Shown here one piece after another: positions 8,532-17,816 of a stretch of DNA of 49,290 nt (positions are counted from its first letter, which is position 1; each line of letters starts with the position of its first letter). A program made the translations under genes and the position numbers. The notes beneath the pieces were generated by a model. It was given only the letters and a program-made list of their open reading frames with translations. It did not search any database and was not told the DNA's origin. Origin of the DNA: an uncultured Alphaproteobacteria bacterium (GTDB lineage Bacteria; Pseudomonadota; Alphaproteobacteria; Thalassobaculales; Thalassobaculaceae); the NCBI GenBank assembly GCA_902589475.1, contig CACITD010000014.1, forward strand, positions 1 through 49,290. Direction: 5' to 3'.

Positions 8532-9524
8532 ATGGCTCCGTTTATGAATAGTTCCCGAGAAAAGGAATATGCCCGCTCTCATAAAGATGCAAAATATATT
8601 ATTGCTTCTTTTTATAAATTTGTGCCTATCAGCAATTTGGACAAACTTCAAAATACCCTTTACCATGTTTGCCAGGATCTAGGAATTTCTGGCACTATTC
8701 TGCTCGCCGATGAGGGTATAAATGGGACTATTGCGGGCACAAGAAATTCGACCAAAGATCTTTATAAATGGTTTTGCGATCAACCTCACCTTAATGGGTT
8801 ACAGATTAAGTATAGTGAAGATAACTCGGTTCCTTTTCATCGACTGAAAGTTCGAATAAAAAAAGAAATAGTTACGATGGGCAAACCGCGAATTGATCCC
8901 ACCTCTAAAGTTGGCACGTACGTGGACCCTTTAGACTGGAATTCAATCCTAAAGGAGGACAACACCGTAGTTATTGACACTCGCAATCACTACGAAGTAG
9001 AGATTGGTACGTTTGATAAAGCGCTTAACCCCAAAACAAGTACATTTAGGGAATTCCCGGCATGGGTTTCGGGAACTCTTGAGAAAATGCCCGATATAAC
9101 GAAAGAGTCTAAAATTGCTATGTTTTGTACTGGGGGTATTCGTTGCGAAAAAGCTACCTCTTACCTAAAAGATCGAGGTTACAAAAATGTTTTTCACCTG
9201 GAGGGTGGAATTTTAAAATATTTCGAAGATGTATCGGAAGAAGAAAATTTATGGAATGGAGAATGTTTTGTTTTTGACAATAGGGTCTCACTTAAGAAGG
9301 ATTTAGAGCCTGGTGAATATTCGCTGTGCCATGCATGCAGAATGCCTCTGGCTCAAACAGATTTAGTATCCGAAAAATACTCACCGGGCGTACACTGCCC
9401 AAAATGCTTTGGGACACACACTGAAAAACAAGTTAAACGATTTAAAGACAGACAAAGACAAATGGAACTATCGAATCTTCGCGGGGAGAAACATTTAGGA
9501 GGTAGAATTAAGCAGGATGGCTGA
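8532..9524 (+). CDS. trhO: tRNA uridine 34 hydroxylase TrhO (rhodanese family)
   Basis: TrhO (YceA) makes 5-hydroxyuridine at position 34 of certain tRNAs using molecular oxygen. The N-terminal domain (residues about 20-115) carries LLADEGINGTIAG. The central rhodanese domain (about 125-235) carries VIDTRNHYEVEIGTF and the active loop CTGGIRCEK, with the catalytic Cys at about 199. The C-terminal part has Cys pairs CHAC and CPKC that could bind metal. At 330 residues it has normal length. Two start codons are possible (ATG at 8532 or 8544), neither with a strong ribosome site. Its stop overlaps the start of the next gene by eight bases. Confidence 0.92.
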   Translation: MAPFMNSSREKEYARSHKDAKYIIASFYKFVPISNLDKLQNTLYHVCQDLGISGTILLADEGINGTIAGTRNSTKDLYKWFCDQPHLNGLQIKYSEDNSVPFHRLKVRIKKEIVTMGKPRIDPTSKVGTYVDPLDWNSILKEDNTVVIDTRNHYEVEIGTFDKALNPKTSTFREFPAWVSGTLEKMPDITKESKIAMFCTGGIRCEKATSYLKDRGYKNVFHLEGGILKYFEDVSEEENLWNGECFVFDNRVSLKKDLEPGEYSLCHACRMPLAQTDLVSEKYSPGVHCPKCFGTHTEKQVKRFKDRQRQMELSNLRGEKHLGGRIKQDG

Positions 9525-10182
9525 ACCGTTACAATCTAACAAACGACTTCCCGTGCTATACAGTTTCAGACGCTGTCCTTATGCCATTAGAGCAAGAATG
9601 GCTATTAATCAATCAAATAAGGCCGTCGAATTACGCGAAGTAGTTTTAAGAGATAAGCCCAGTCACATGATACGATTATCACCGAAGGCGACCGTACCAG
9701 TTTTATGGTTGGAAGATGGTAATGTTATTGACGAAAGTTTAGATGTGATGGCTTGGGCTGCAGATTATGCAAGTTGGGCTTCTTTACCACTGAAAATGGT
9801 CGACAGCGACTTGATAAGTCAAAATGATACCGCGTTTAAATTCCACTTAGATAGGTACAAGTATCCTAATCGTTATCCTAACGCGAATGCTTTGGAACAT
9901 CGTGAAGCTGCAGCAGACATTTTAAGAGAAATTGAAGCTTTTTTAAAAAATAATTGGCTTGGTGGAAACCAACCAAATTTTACGGATATCGCTATTCTTC
10001 CTTTCATTAGGCAATTTAGAGGAGTAGACGTTCAATGGTTTGATAATTTAGAGGACATACCAAAAGTGATATTTTGGACGAAGAGGTTCCTCGATTGGGA
10101 AGGGTTTAAAAATGTCATGATTAAGTATCCACAATGGAAGCCTGGCGATTTTGTAACAACTTTTGGTCTAAGTTCATTATAA
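9517..10182 (+). CDS. Glutathione S-transferase family protein
   Basis: A 221-residue GST-fold protein. The N-terminal thioredoxin-like domain has CPYA at residues 20-23 (LYSFRRCPYAIRARMAI), the cis-Pro segment VPVLWLEDG and the gamma-glutamyl binding IDESL. An all-helical C-terminal domain follows, with NFTDIAILPFIRQF typical of the GST N-capping region. The CPYA motif resembles glutaredoxin-2 and some bacterial GSTs, so it may reduce disulfides rather than conjugate xenobiotics. It overlaps trhO by eight bases and is probably translated with it. GGAGGT lies 11 bases before the ATG. Confidence 0.82.
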   Translation: MAEPLQSNKRLPVLYSFRRCPYAIRARMAINQSNKAVELREVVLRDKPSHMIRLSPKATVPVLWLEDGNVIDESLDVMAWAADYASWASLPLKMVDSDLISQNDTAFKFHLDRYKYPNRYPNANALEHREAAADILREIEAFLKNNWLGGNQPNFTDIAILPFIRQFRGVDVQWFDNLEDIPKVIFWTKRFLDWEGFKNVMIKYPQWKPGDFVTTFGLSSL

Positions 10183-10216
10183 AGATGAAGTAAGTTTTCA
10201 TTTTTTGGCTGTTTTT

Positions 10217-10837
10217 TCATAAAATTTTGGCTTCCTGAAACATCCAAACAGCGACCAAAAGCATTATAGAACCAATTCCAATATTTATGTACCTCCACAC
10301 TGCAGGGTTTTGAACTCTTCGGGCCATTAAGTTTGCCCCATACCCTAACCCAACGAAAAATAGAAAACTTGCAGTTGTTGCCCCCAAACCAAATGCAACT
10401 CTCGTTAGGAATTCAAATTTCATAGAAATAGTGCCTAACAAAACAACCGTATCAAGGTACACATGTGGATTTGCAAATGTCAGGACGGCCGCTGACGCGA
10501 GTGTCGTTGACAATTTATTGTTTGGCCCTTCAATGAAATGCTCCAGGCCATGACCTCTATAAACGTCGATGAATCTAATAATGGCATAAAATAATAACCA
10601 AATCCCAACGGCCAAAAATATCCAAGTGGAATATTTTTGAACAGCATCAGTCAGGAAACTACTTGCACCGCTAATACCGATAAAAATTAAAAGTGCATCT
10701 GAAAAAGAGCAAAATAACACGACTGGTAAAATGTGTTTACCTAGAAGTCCCTGCCTCAATACAAAGACATTTTGTGCCCCAATAGCGATGATTAGTGAAA
10801 AACCTAGTGTAAGCCCGGAAAAAAATCCAATAGTCAA
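10217..10837 (-). CDS. LysE/ArgO family amino acid exporter
   Basis: A 206-residue membrane protein with about six helices. The start (GFFSGLTLGFSLIIAIGAQNVFVLRQGL) matches the LysE/ArgO signature of a glycine-rich first helix followed by GAQNVFV.RQG. A second conserved block is SDALLIFIG, and LTFANPHVYLDTVVLLG carries the NPH segment of the family. The family exports basic amino acids; whether this one prefers lysine or arginine cannot be told. It starts at TTG nine bases after the stop of the upstream oxidase gene, so it depends on that transcript. It faces the GST gene tail to tail. Confidence 0.85.
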   Translation of the reverse strand: MTIGFFSGLTLGFSLIIAIGAQNVFVLRQGLLGKHILPVVLFCSFSDALLIFIGISGASSFLTDAVQKYSTWIFLAVGIWLLFYAIIRFIDVYRGHGLEHFIEGPNNKLSTTLASAAVLTFANPHVYLDTVVLLGTISMKFEFLTRVAFGLGATTASFLFFVGLGYGANLMARRVQNPAVWRYINIGIGSIMLLVAVWMFQEAKIL

Positions 10838-10846
10838 CGAAGGAGT

Positions 10847-11992
10847 CTATCGGAATCGGAGATTTTTTCTAGATAACTCTGCTATCGATTTGACCCCCAT
10901 CAAACGCATATCTCGCTCGATTTCCTGTTTCATTAGAGTCAACGCTCTCTCGACGCCCGCCTGTCCGGCGGCAGCCAAAGCATACAAATAAAAACGCCCA
11001 CCTCCAACGGCCTTTGCCCCAAGTGAGAGAGCTTTCAAAACATGTGTGCCACGTTGTACACCACTATCCATGATGACATCTATTTTGTCGCCCACGGCGT
11101 CCACAATTTCTGCTAACTGGTCAAATGGAGAGCGTGAACCATCTAATTGCCTACCACCATGATTGGACACAACGATTCCTTTACAGCCAATTTCTGCAGC
11201 ACGCTTTGCATCATCGGCACTCATCACACCTTTTAAGCAGAATTGCCCATCCCAGAATTCAACCATTTCTTCGACATCTTTCCAATTCATGGTTGGGTCC
11301 AACATTTCCGTGAAATAACTCCCTATCGAGAGCGCGCCCTCAGACATATCTACAAAGTCATCCAACTGAGGAAGGGCAAATTTAGGATGAGTGAGATAAT
11401 TTATTCCCCACATTGGTTTGATAGCAAATTGCATAATACCGGCTAATGTCAATTTGAAGGGAATTGAAAACCCAGTTCGCAAGTCTCTCTCTCTATTTCC
11501 TCCAGTAATTGTGTCCACTGTAAGCATCATTACTTCGACGCCCGCTTCTTTAGCGCTTTCGAGCATTGCTTTATTCAAGCCACGATCTTTATGAAAATAA
11601 AACTGATAGCATTGAGGTGTCTTAAATTTATTTCTTATCTCTGTTAGACTTACTGTCCCAAGCGAGGAAACACCAAACATAGTACCAAATTTTTCAGCAG
11701 CAGCCGCGACGGCGTTTTCTCCATCGTGATGGAATAGTCGCTGCAAAGCCGTTGGCGAACAATAGATTGGCAACTGAAGTTTCTGGCCCAACACCTCAAC
11801 CGACATATCAATTTCATCAGTACCTTGTAATATATTTGGGATCAAATCGCAGTCATCAAAACTTTGCGTGTTCCTTCGATAGGTTTTCTCATCATCAGCG
11901 GCACCATCAATATAGTTGAATATTGGACTAGGCAGTCTTTTTTTGGCCAACTTCCTAAAATCCATGAAATTGTGACAATCGGATAATCTCAT
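10847..11992 (-). CDS. FMN-dependent alpha-hydroxy-acid oxidase/dehydrogenase
   Basis: A 381-residue TIM-barrel flavoenzyme of the LldD/glycolate oxidase family. Visible family features are FNYIDGAADDEKTYRRN near the N-terminus, CYQFYFHKDR, the FMN-binding Lys in FCLKGV (about 254), the catalytic base His278 and Arg281 in SNHGGRQLDG, and the phosphate-binding MDSGVQRGTHVLKALSLGAKAVGGGR. These residues are intact, so activity on an L-2-hydroxy acid such as L-lactate is expected; the exact substrate cannot be told. The gene is followed after nine bases by the LysE-type exporter, suggesting one operon, though the link between the two is not obvious. Confidence 0.88.
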   Translation of the reverse strand: MRLSDCHNFMDFRKLAKKRLPSPIFNYIDGAADDEKTYRRNTQSFDDCDLIPNILQGTDEIDMSVEVLGQKLQLPIYCSPTALQRLFHHDGENAVAAAAEKFGTMFGVSSLGTVSLTEIRNKFKTPQCYQFYFHKDRGLNKAMLESAKEAGVEVMMLTVDTITGGNRERDLRTGFSIPFKLTLAGIMQFAIKPMWGINYLTHPKFALPQLDDFVDMSEGALSIGSYFTEMLDPTMNWKDVEEMVEFWDGQFCLKGVMSADDAKRAAEIGCKGIVVSNHGGRQLDGSRSPFDQLAEIVDAVGDKIDVIMDSGVQRGTHVLKALSLGAKAVGGGRFYLYALAAAGQAGVERALTLMKQEIERDMRLMGVKSIAELSRKNLRFR

Positions 11993-12201
11993 TTGAAAAC
12001 CTATCCCAAGATTTATACTACCTCGTTACTTGTTTAACGAAAGTATGTTGGATATTCAATTGCAAGTCATGATTAATCTAATAAAACCACCCATATGGAA
12101 GTTTCAGATTTACATTCGTTCAATAATTGAGCCGACACCTTTTATTCGCAGCCGCTACTTAGTATAACATTTGTTGAGATTTATTGCATGATGGGAAAGA
12201 C

Positions 12202-13308
12202 ATGGAAAAACTTGGCATTATGATTTGCGGCCATGGGAGCCGCTCAAAAACTGCAGAAATAGAATTCGGACTCTTAGCCCGCGGCTTAAAACAGCGTTTC
12301 CCAGAAACACCTGTCGAGTATGGGTTTTTGGAATACTCAGCCCCAAACATTCATATGGGGTTAGACGAACTTCGAAATGCGGGAGTTAATCACATCGTTG
12401 CCGTTCCAGGTATGCTCTTTGCCGCAACACATGCAAAAAACGACATCCCTTCAGTGCTAACAACTTACCAAAAAAAATATCAACATCTTAAGATAAGTTA
12501 CGGTAGAGAATTAGCCTTGCATCCTAAAATGATCGCTGCATTCGAAGCTCGGATACTCCGAGCCTTAGGCCGGGATCATGTACACCCGGGAGATCTTTAC
12601 GATACAATGCTGGTCGTTGTTGGTCGAGGAACCTCAGACACATATGCAAATGCCGAGGCTGCAAAATTGACGCGCATTGTGACAGAGAATCTTGGTTTTG
12701 GGTGGTCTGAGACTGTTTACTCCGGTGTTACTTTTCCATCAGTTGGAAAGGGTCTGGAGATGGCTTTGAAACTTGGATACAAAGATATAGTAGTAGCACC
12801 ATATTTCCTATTTTCAGGAAAACTGATCGATCGAATATATAACTATGTTGATCGAGTTGCTTTAACGGCTCCAGACGTAAACTTCGTTAAAGCACATTAT
12901 CTCGCTGACCAGGACCATGTAATTAGCACCTTTGTTGACAGAATTGAGGAAGCGAAAATAGGCTCTCTGAATGAGGATTTTGATTTGATGAAATCTTTTA
13001 AGGAGCGTTTAATTAAAGGTGAGGTAGATGTTCATCATCACCATGCAGAGTATAAGCCCGTAGATACAAATCATGGTAACCAGAAACTTTCAAAGGACGA
13101 CCACGGACATAGTCATGACCACGGACACAGTCATGACCACGGTCACAGTCATGACTACGGGCACAGTCACGCTGTTTATAAACATATAGGACATCCAAAC
13201 GGACCAAGGACAATGATTGATCAAGGTGTTTGTGGGTGTTTCATGAGCCAAATTCCTCAGGCTATAGTAGACGAGCAACGCGCGATTTTAGCTAAAGTAT
13301 CAAGTTAG
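12202..13308 (+). CDS. Sirohydrochlorin chelatase CbiX-like with His-rich tail
   Basis: A 368-residue protein with two CbiX-type chelatase halves. The first opens with IMICGHGSR and carries the metal-site segment PGMLFAATHAKNDIP; the second has LVVVGRGTSD and VAPYFLFSGKL. These enzymes insert cobalt or other metals into sirohydrochlorin for cobalamin or siroheme. After about residue 275 come DVHHHHAEY, four HGHSHD-type hexapeptides and a CGC motif, typical of long CbiX proteins and probably a metal store or sensor. The ATG at 12202 is preferred over the TTG at 12184 because the motif follows directly. No other cobalamin genes are nearby. Confidence 0.88.
   Translation: MEKLGIMICGHGSRSKTAEIEFGLLARGLKQRFPETPVEYGFLEYSAPNIHMGLDELRNAGVNHIVAVPGMLFAATHAKNDIPSVLTTYQKKYQHLKISYGRELALHPKMIAAFEARILRALGRDHVHPGDLYDTMLVVVGRGTSDTYANAEAAKLTRIVTENLGFGWSETVYSGVTFPSVGKGLEMALKLGYKDIVVAPYFLFSGKLIDRIYNYVDRVALTAPDVNFVKAHYLADQDHVISTFVDRIEEAKIGSLNEDFDLMKSFKERLIKGEVDVHHHHAEYKPVDTNHGNQKLSKDDHGHSHDHGHSHDHGHSHDYGHSHAVYKHIGHPNGPRTMIDQGVCGCFMSQIPQAIVDEQRAILAKVSS
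13099..13170 (+). repeat. Four tandem 18-base units encoding a His-rich hexapeptide
   Basis: Units start at 13099, 13117, 13135 and 13153. Each encodes Asp-(His/Tyr)-Gly-His-Ser-His. The first three differ by one or two bases and the fourth is more diverged (Tyr replaces His). The repeat lies in the His-rich tail of the CbiX-like protein. Such arrays change copy number easily by slippage. Confidence 0.9.
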
Positions 13309-13425
13309 AAATTGGAATTAATTTATTAAATTGTTCAAACCATTATCATCACACTTTCTTTGTATAAATTTCTTTTATATAAATGTGCGGTAATAACATC
13401 GGGGCATAATGACGAGAGAACTATT

Positions 13426-15276
13426 GTGAAAAATTCGAAAACTGTTTTGATTGATAATAATCCAGGTCGTACCGCGCAAACGATCGGTATTGCTAGAGAA
13501 TTAGGAAGCAATATTGAGCTCATACATGAGCCCTCAATAGGTGTGATCGGAAATAAAGGTGACTCCCAATGCTACCTTGGGGTGCAACGCAAGGTCGAGG
13601 TAATCCACGAGCAACTTAGGAAACGGACAGAAACAGGTACAAACCAATTACGGATGCGTCTTGTTCAACCAGAATATACAGTGGCGACATCAGATGGAAT
13701 GCGGAATGGCACAAAAGAGATGCGCTATTCGCTAATAGGACGTGAGGTAACCCATGATTCCGTTTGCGAGCACCTGAGTGCTAGCGGTTTGGAAGGAACC
13801 ATAGCTGTCGTGGCTTGTGACAAACCTCCTGTCGGTACTGCGGCTGCAATACTTGAACATAATAAACCTGCTATAATAATGTCGGACGGCCCCATTCGCC
13901 CTGGTATGGATTCCATAACCAAAGAGAGACTAGATATCATATCTGGATTTCAAGTTGCAGGTAGTGAAGATGAAGAACTAAAACACCGGATAGCTTGTGA
14001 GGCTTGTCCTGGTTATGGTAGTTGCGGGGGAATGTTTACATACAACACGATGCAAACATTCTTGGGCGTAATGGGTTTGGAACCACTTCATATGGTCGCA
14101 CCGCCTTCCGATGACCCAAGAAGAGTTGAACAATTTCCAGATGAACTCATCGATTATTTACTACAAATGATAAAGAACAACGTAACTCCCCGTGATATTG
14201 TAAATAGAGACTCAATTCGCAATGCGATGATTGTTGCCATGGCAATTGGAGGGTCTACCAACGTATTATTACATGGACCAGAGATAGCCCGAGCTGCTGG
14301 TTTTGGAGACTTCGCAAAAGATATAATGACACCTCAAGAGTTCAACCATTTATCAGAAAATGTTGTTCCTGTTCTAATTGATGCACGACCGTTCGGAAAT
14401 TACTCGATGGTGGATATCGATGAAAAAGGAGGCATTCAAGTTATTGTCAAAGAACTACTCGATGCGGGACTTTTAAATGGTGACGCAATGACATGCACCG
14501 GCGAAACACTCTCTGAACAGATAAAGAGGTTAAATCCTCCGCCACCTGACGGCAATGTAATTTATACGGTTAAAGAACCATATAAGCCAACCGGCGGCCT
14601 AAGAGTTTTGGGTGGAAATTTATCACCAGAATTCAGCTCTGTCTTAAAATTAGCTGGTGTTGAAGGTGGACTCGAAAATAATGTTTTTGTAGGGACAGCG
14701 AGAGTTTTTGATGGCGAGCAAGGACTTTTATATTCTCTAGCAAACGAACCAGAAATTTTTCAAAATGGAGACATGATCATAGTGCGGTACGAAGGTCCAA
14801 GTGGAGCTCCGGGCATGCCGGAAATGTTGGACTCTACTTCGCGTATTACTACACTTTGTAGGGAAAATAATATCGTCGTTGGATTAATGACTGATGGCCG
14901 TTTCTCAGGTGGATCAGTTGGCCTTGTGATTGGGCACGTTGGCCCAGAGGCGGCACTTGGTGGGGAAATCGCACTTATCGAGAATGGCGATGAAATTGTT
15001 ATTGATCTCAATTTAAATGAAATTAATTGTACGCCTTTACAAAATGAGGAAACATTAAACAAGCGACGTAATTTATGGAAAGAGACAGTGGAAGCTAATG
15101 GGGGAACCCACCCGTCAATAGGACTAGCCGACACGCGACTTTTGAATAGGATGCGAAGATCAGCGGTGTCTGCCGTTTACGGCGCAGGCATGCACCCGGA
15201 TAGACAACTATGGGTAAGCGAACCGCGTGACCCGGTAATTACAGAGTTCTCGCCAACAAATAAATATCGTGACTAA
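13426..15276 (+). CDS. IlvD/Edd family dehydratase
   Basis: A 616-residue iron-sulfur dehydratase of the family that includes dihydroxy-acid dehydratase (IlvD), phosphogluconate dehydratase and sugar-acid dehydratases. The three candidate cluster ligands are present: Cys49 (GDSQCYLG), Cys131 (ACDKPPVG) and Cys200 (YGSCGGMFTYNTM). The C-terminal part has GPSGAPGMPEM, TDGRFSGG and GHVGPEA. The start is taken at GTG 13426 with GAGAG upstream; the open frame reaches further to a TTG at 13360, but that leader has no family resemblance. CDKPPVG differs from the CDKTTP loop of typical IlvD, so a substrate other than the branched-chain precursor, such as a sugar acid, is plausible. Confidence 0.82.
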   Translation: MKNSKTVLIDNNPGRTAQTIGIARELGSNIELIHEPSIGVIGNKGDSQCYLGVQRKVEVIHEQLRKRTETGTNQLRMRLVQPEYTVATSDGMRNGTKEMRYSLIGREVTHDSVCEHLSASGLEGTIAVVACDKPPVGTAAAILEHNKPAIIMSDGPIRPGMDSITKERLDIISGFQVAGSEDEELKHRIACEACPGYGSCGGMFTYNTMQTFLGVMGLEPLHMVAPPSDDPRRVEQFPDELIDYLLQMIKNNVTPRDIVNRDSIRNAMIVAMAIGGSTNVLLHGPEIARAAGFGDFAKDIMTPQEFNHLSENVVPVLIDARPFGNYSMVDIDEKGGIQVIVKELLDAGLLNGDAMTCTGETLSEQIKRLNPPPPDGNVIYTVKEPYKPTGGLRVLGGNLSPEFSSVLKLAGVEGGLENNVFVGTARVFDGEQGLLYSLANEPEIFQNGDMIIVRYEGPSGAPGMPEMLDSTSRITTLCRENNIVVGLMTDGRFSGGSVGLVIGHVGPEAALGGEIALIENGDEIVIDLNLNEINCTPLQNEETLNKRRNLWKETVEANGGTHPSIGLADTRLLNRMRRSAVSAVYGAGMHPDRQLWVSEPRDPVITEFSPTNKYRD

Positions 15277-15316
15277 ATTTGGTATCTTAAAGAGCTTTGG
15301 TTGCTAGAGAAGTCCT

Positions 15317-16333
15317 CTAATCTCTCAGGACAGGGATAACTTCTTTTGCAAAACGAGCCAGTGCTTCGTTTGCTTCTTGCCCAAAATGGTCTGGCCTCGG
15401 TCCAATTACAAATATTCTGTCTATTCCTAACTCCTTTATAGATAATAATCTCTCTATACATTTTTCAGCAGACCCAATCAGTGAAAATCTTTCAATAAAT
15501 TCCATCGGCATTTTTTGAGCATGAGACGCTTCAGCACGACCATGGCGTTTTTTATCATATTCTTTCCCGAGAGTATCAAAAACTGTTTGGTCTGCCTGAT
15601 TTATATTGTCTCTATTGGCGCCAGGCATCCCGGTAAAATGCGCGAATATCCCAACGCCAGGACGAACTAATTCAGCAGCCCTATCAATATCATTATGAAT
15701 GCAAATGTTTAAATAGACGCCGAGTGATGGCGGCACCTTTTGATTATCTTTATTTTTATTAACAACCACTTTTACTTGATCTACACCCCATTTTATTCGC
15801 TCAATATCTGCTCCCAGTGAAAAACTAACACGCTCTCCCAATTCAGCACCCATCGCTATAATTTTTGGACCTGTTGCCGCTACATCTAATGGAACTTTCG
15901 GTAGCTTTGAACCGACCAACCATCTCAACTGACTATCGTACCCGCTTTTATTTAAAACATCCCCTCTTAAGTAACTTTGAAGCTCTGTAATATACGTTTG
16001 GAAAATGTCCGGATTTGCCGGCTTAAACCCTATGTTAAACAAGGAAGAATCACCGCGACCTATACCAATCATCACCCTTCCGTTAGAAACTTCTTGTAAC
16101 GTCGCCGCTGCACTAGCAGTTAACGCCGCATGACGAGTAATGGGGTTTGTAACACCTGGTCCTATTTTTAAAACGTTTGTCGCTTTTGCTGCCAGCGTCA
16201 AGGCAATGTACGTTTCATTAGATAAATTTTGCGAGTCCGTTAGCGTTAGCCCATCGAAATTCAGCTCTTCACACGTTTGTGCCATACGCTCTACGCCAGA
16301 AACCGATGGAACACCAAAATGCCAAAATTCCAT
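15317..16333 (-). CDS. LLM class flavin-dependent oxidoreductase
   Basis: A 338-residue luciferase-like TIM-barrel protein. Features are FDGLTLTDSQ near the N-terminus, IGPGVTNPITRHAALTASAAATLQEVSNGRVMIGIGRGDSS (flavin-binding region), ATGPKIIAMGAELGE, and a C-terminal domain with GSAEKCIERL. The last is typical of LLM enzymes that bind FMN or F420. The start is taken at the ATG at 16333 because GGAG lies six bases upstream; GTG 16348 and ATG 16345 are longer options. It follows an FAD oxidoreductase on the same strand after 46 bases. The substrate is unknown. Confidence 0.8.
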   Translation of the reverse strand: MEFWHFGVPSVSGVERMAQTCEELNFDGLTLTDSQNLSNETYIALTLAAKATNVLKIGPGVTNPITRHAALTASAAATLQEVSNGRVMIGIGRGDSSLFNIGFKPANPDIFQTYITELQSYLRGDVLNKSGYDSQLRWLVGSKLPKVPLDVAATGPKIIAMGAELGERVSFSLGADIERIKWGVDQVKVVVNKNKDNQKVPPSLGVYLNICIHNDIDRAAELVRPGVGIFAHFTGMPGANRDNINQADQTVFDTLGKEYDKKRHGRAEASHAQKMPMEFIERFSLIGSAEKCIERLLSIKELGIDRIFVIGPRPDHFGQEANEALARFAKEVIPVLRD

Positions 16334-16339
16334 CAAACA

Positions 16340-16343
16340 CTCC
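16340..16343 (-). promoter_or_regulatory. Ribosome binding site deciding the LLM gene start
   Basis: GGAG on the minus strand sits six bases before the ATG at 16333, supporting this start over the upstream ATG at 16345, whose codon region contains the site. Confidence 0.45.
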
Positions 16344-16379
16344 ATCACTTTAGATTGTATAATGTGTTACAAAACTAGT

Positions 16380-17747
16380 TTAAAGCTGTCCATCAACGAC
16401 CCATTTCTTGATTTCTTCCAAGTATAGGGGATCTTCATAGCGCGAAGGCAGGAAAGCATCCGCATAATCAGGAAGATCTGCTTTCGTTATATGCCGAGCT
16501 AATAGCTCTCCTGCTCCACATGCGCTCATTATACCAAATCCTGAGAATGCACCACAGACAAATGCACCTGGTATCTTTAAAGGTCCTATCAACGGACGAT
16601 TCTCTTCAGTTTTTGTGTAGTAGCCGCCATCTACATAAGGTCGCGGCATTGGATCAAAATACTTTTCCAGCCCCGGAACCATCACAGCCATTCCACGTAA
16701 AGTGACGTCAGGTAAATACGGGTCCCATTCTATTGGAAACTTCGGATAGGTGCTGGTTTCACAGTCATAAGTCCAATACATTAGAACTTGATTGCCAGCG
16801 CCAACAGGCCGACCATGCACTCCAGGTGGGAACGTTTTCAACAACCACTCGGTTTCAGGTGACTCTGCAAGATGTGATTTTTCTTCATTAGTCCATGGCA
16901 ATTCAATCGGATCGTTCCAAATGATCAAAGGTGCGTCACGTGGCACAACATTTAACGTGTCTGGCAAGCTGATCTTGACATGTTTTTCTACCAGGACAGG
17001 TAGATCCAAGCCTATTTTCTCGAGCGTGTTTTTTAAATGAGGACCAGGTGCCAGAACCAAAGTATCAGTTGCTATGGAATTTTCTATACCATCTTGCTCT
17101 ATTGTTACACTAGATACTTTCCCACCACTGGTCTCTATCCCAGTAAACTTACCTGTCTGAAATTCGCAACTTTTTTCACGCGCTTTTTCCAGAAGATGCA
17201 TACCTAATTGCTGCGCACTTAGTGAACCGCATCTTCGCACATGTAGAACAGCTTCCGTGTCCTTATTTAGATAAGGGAAAAGGGTTTTAATAGTTTCCTT
17301 ATTTGTTATAAAATCTGATCCATCTTGATCACTTATGGGGCTTTCAAAATTATTTAGTTTGTACTTTGAAAATTTTGTGATTTCCCGAAGACAACCCACA
17401 CCCAACAATTCCGCATCTTTGGCCTGCTTATATAACTGCTCTGCTTCATTGTTATTTTTTGTAACAAATAAATATCCATGCGGTCTCATTTGAAAACTAT
17501 TATTGCTTTCAACTGCATGCTCTTCCATCAAGTTAATACTTCTGTTCATTAATGCTAGCATCGCATTGTCTGGTCCACCCCACCAATTTCGATAACATTC
17601 AGTCGATTTGTCGCTAGTTAATGAGAGAGGCGCACCTTCGTCAATCAAAAGAACCCTCTTCTGAAACTTGATAGCCAAGGAGTAAGCAGTGGCAATCCCT
17701 GCCATACCTGCACCACAGACAACTACATCATAAAATTTATCCGTCAA
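16380..17747 (-). CDS. FAD-dependent oxidoreductase, DAO/sarcosine-oxidase-like
   Basis: A 455-residue flavoprotein with an N-terminal dinucleotide fold (VVVCGAGMAGIATAYSLA, residues 8-25) and acidic end of the second strand (LLIDEG). The C-terminus has GGYYTKTEENRPLIGPL and GAFVCGAFSGFGIMSACGAGELLA, the FAD-binding pattern of the DAO superfamily. Such enzymes oxidise amines or amino acids such as sarcosine or glycine derivatives. It starts at TTG; no earlier ATG is available before the FAD motif. It lies upstream of the LLM gene and both may act on one substrate, though nothing in the sequence proves it. Confidence 0.8.
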   Translation of the reverse strand: MTDKFYDVVVCGAGMAGIATAYSLAIKFQKRVLLIDEGAPLSLTSDKSTECYRNWWGGPDNAMLALMNRSINLMEEHAVESNNSFQMRPHGYLFVTKNNNEAEQLYKQAKDAELLGVGCLREITKFSKYKLNNFESPISDQDGSDFITNKETIKTLFPYLNKDTEAVLHVRRCGSLSAQQLGMHLLEKAREKSCEFQTGKFTGIETSGGKVSSVTIEQDGIENSIATDTLVLAPGPHLKNTLEKIGLDLPVLVEKHVKISLPDTLNVVPRDAPLIIWNDPIELPWTNEEKSHLAESPETEWLLKTFPPGVHGRPVGAGNQVLMYWTYDCETSTYPKFPIEWDPYLPDVTLRGMAVMVPGLEKYFDPMPRPYVDGGYYTKTEENRPLIGPLKIPGAFVCGAFSGFGIMSACGAGELLARHITKADLPDYADAFLPSRYEDPLYLEEIKKWVVDGQL

Positions 17748-17816
17748 TCCAATATATCCAACTGAAATTTGGGCAAAAGAAATTTTTATATTCGGTCGAT
17801 ACGATTCTCGACTATT

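Noticed and set aside
11993-12201. A cobalamin riboswitch upstream of the CbiX-like gene
   Set aside because: No B12 box or the conserved GCCACTG segment could be found in the 209 bases.
14760-15134. A 124-residue open frame opposite the IlvD/Edd gene
   Set aside because: It is the antisense shadow of a conserved coding region, with no recognisable domain.
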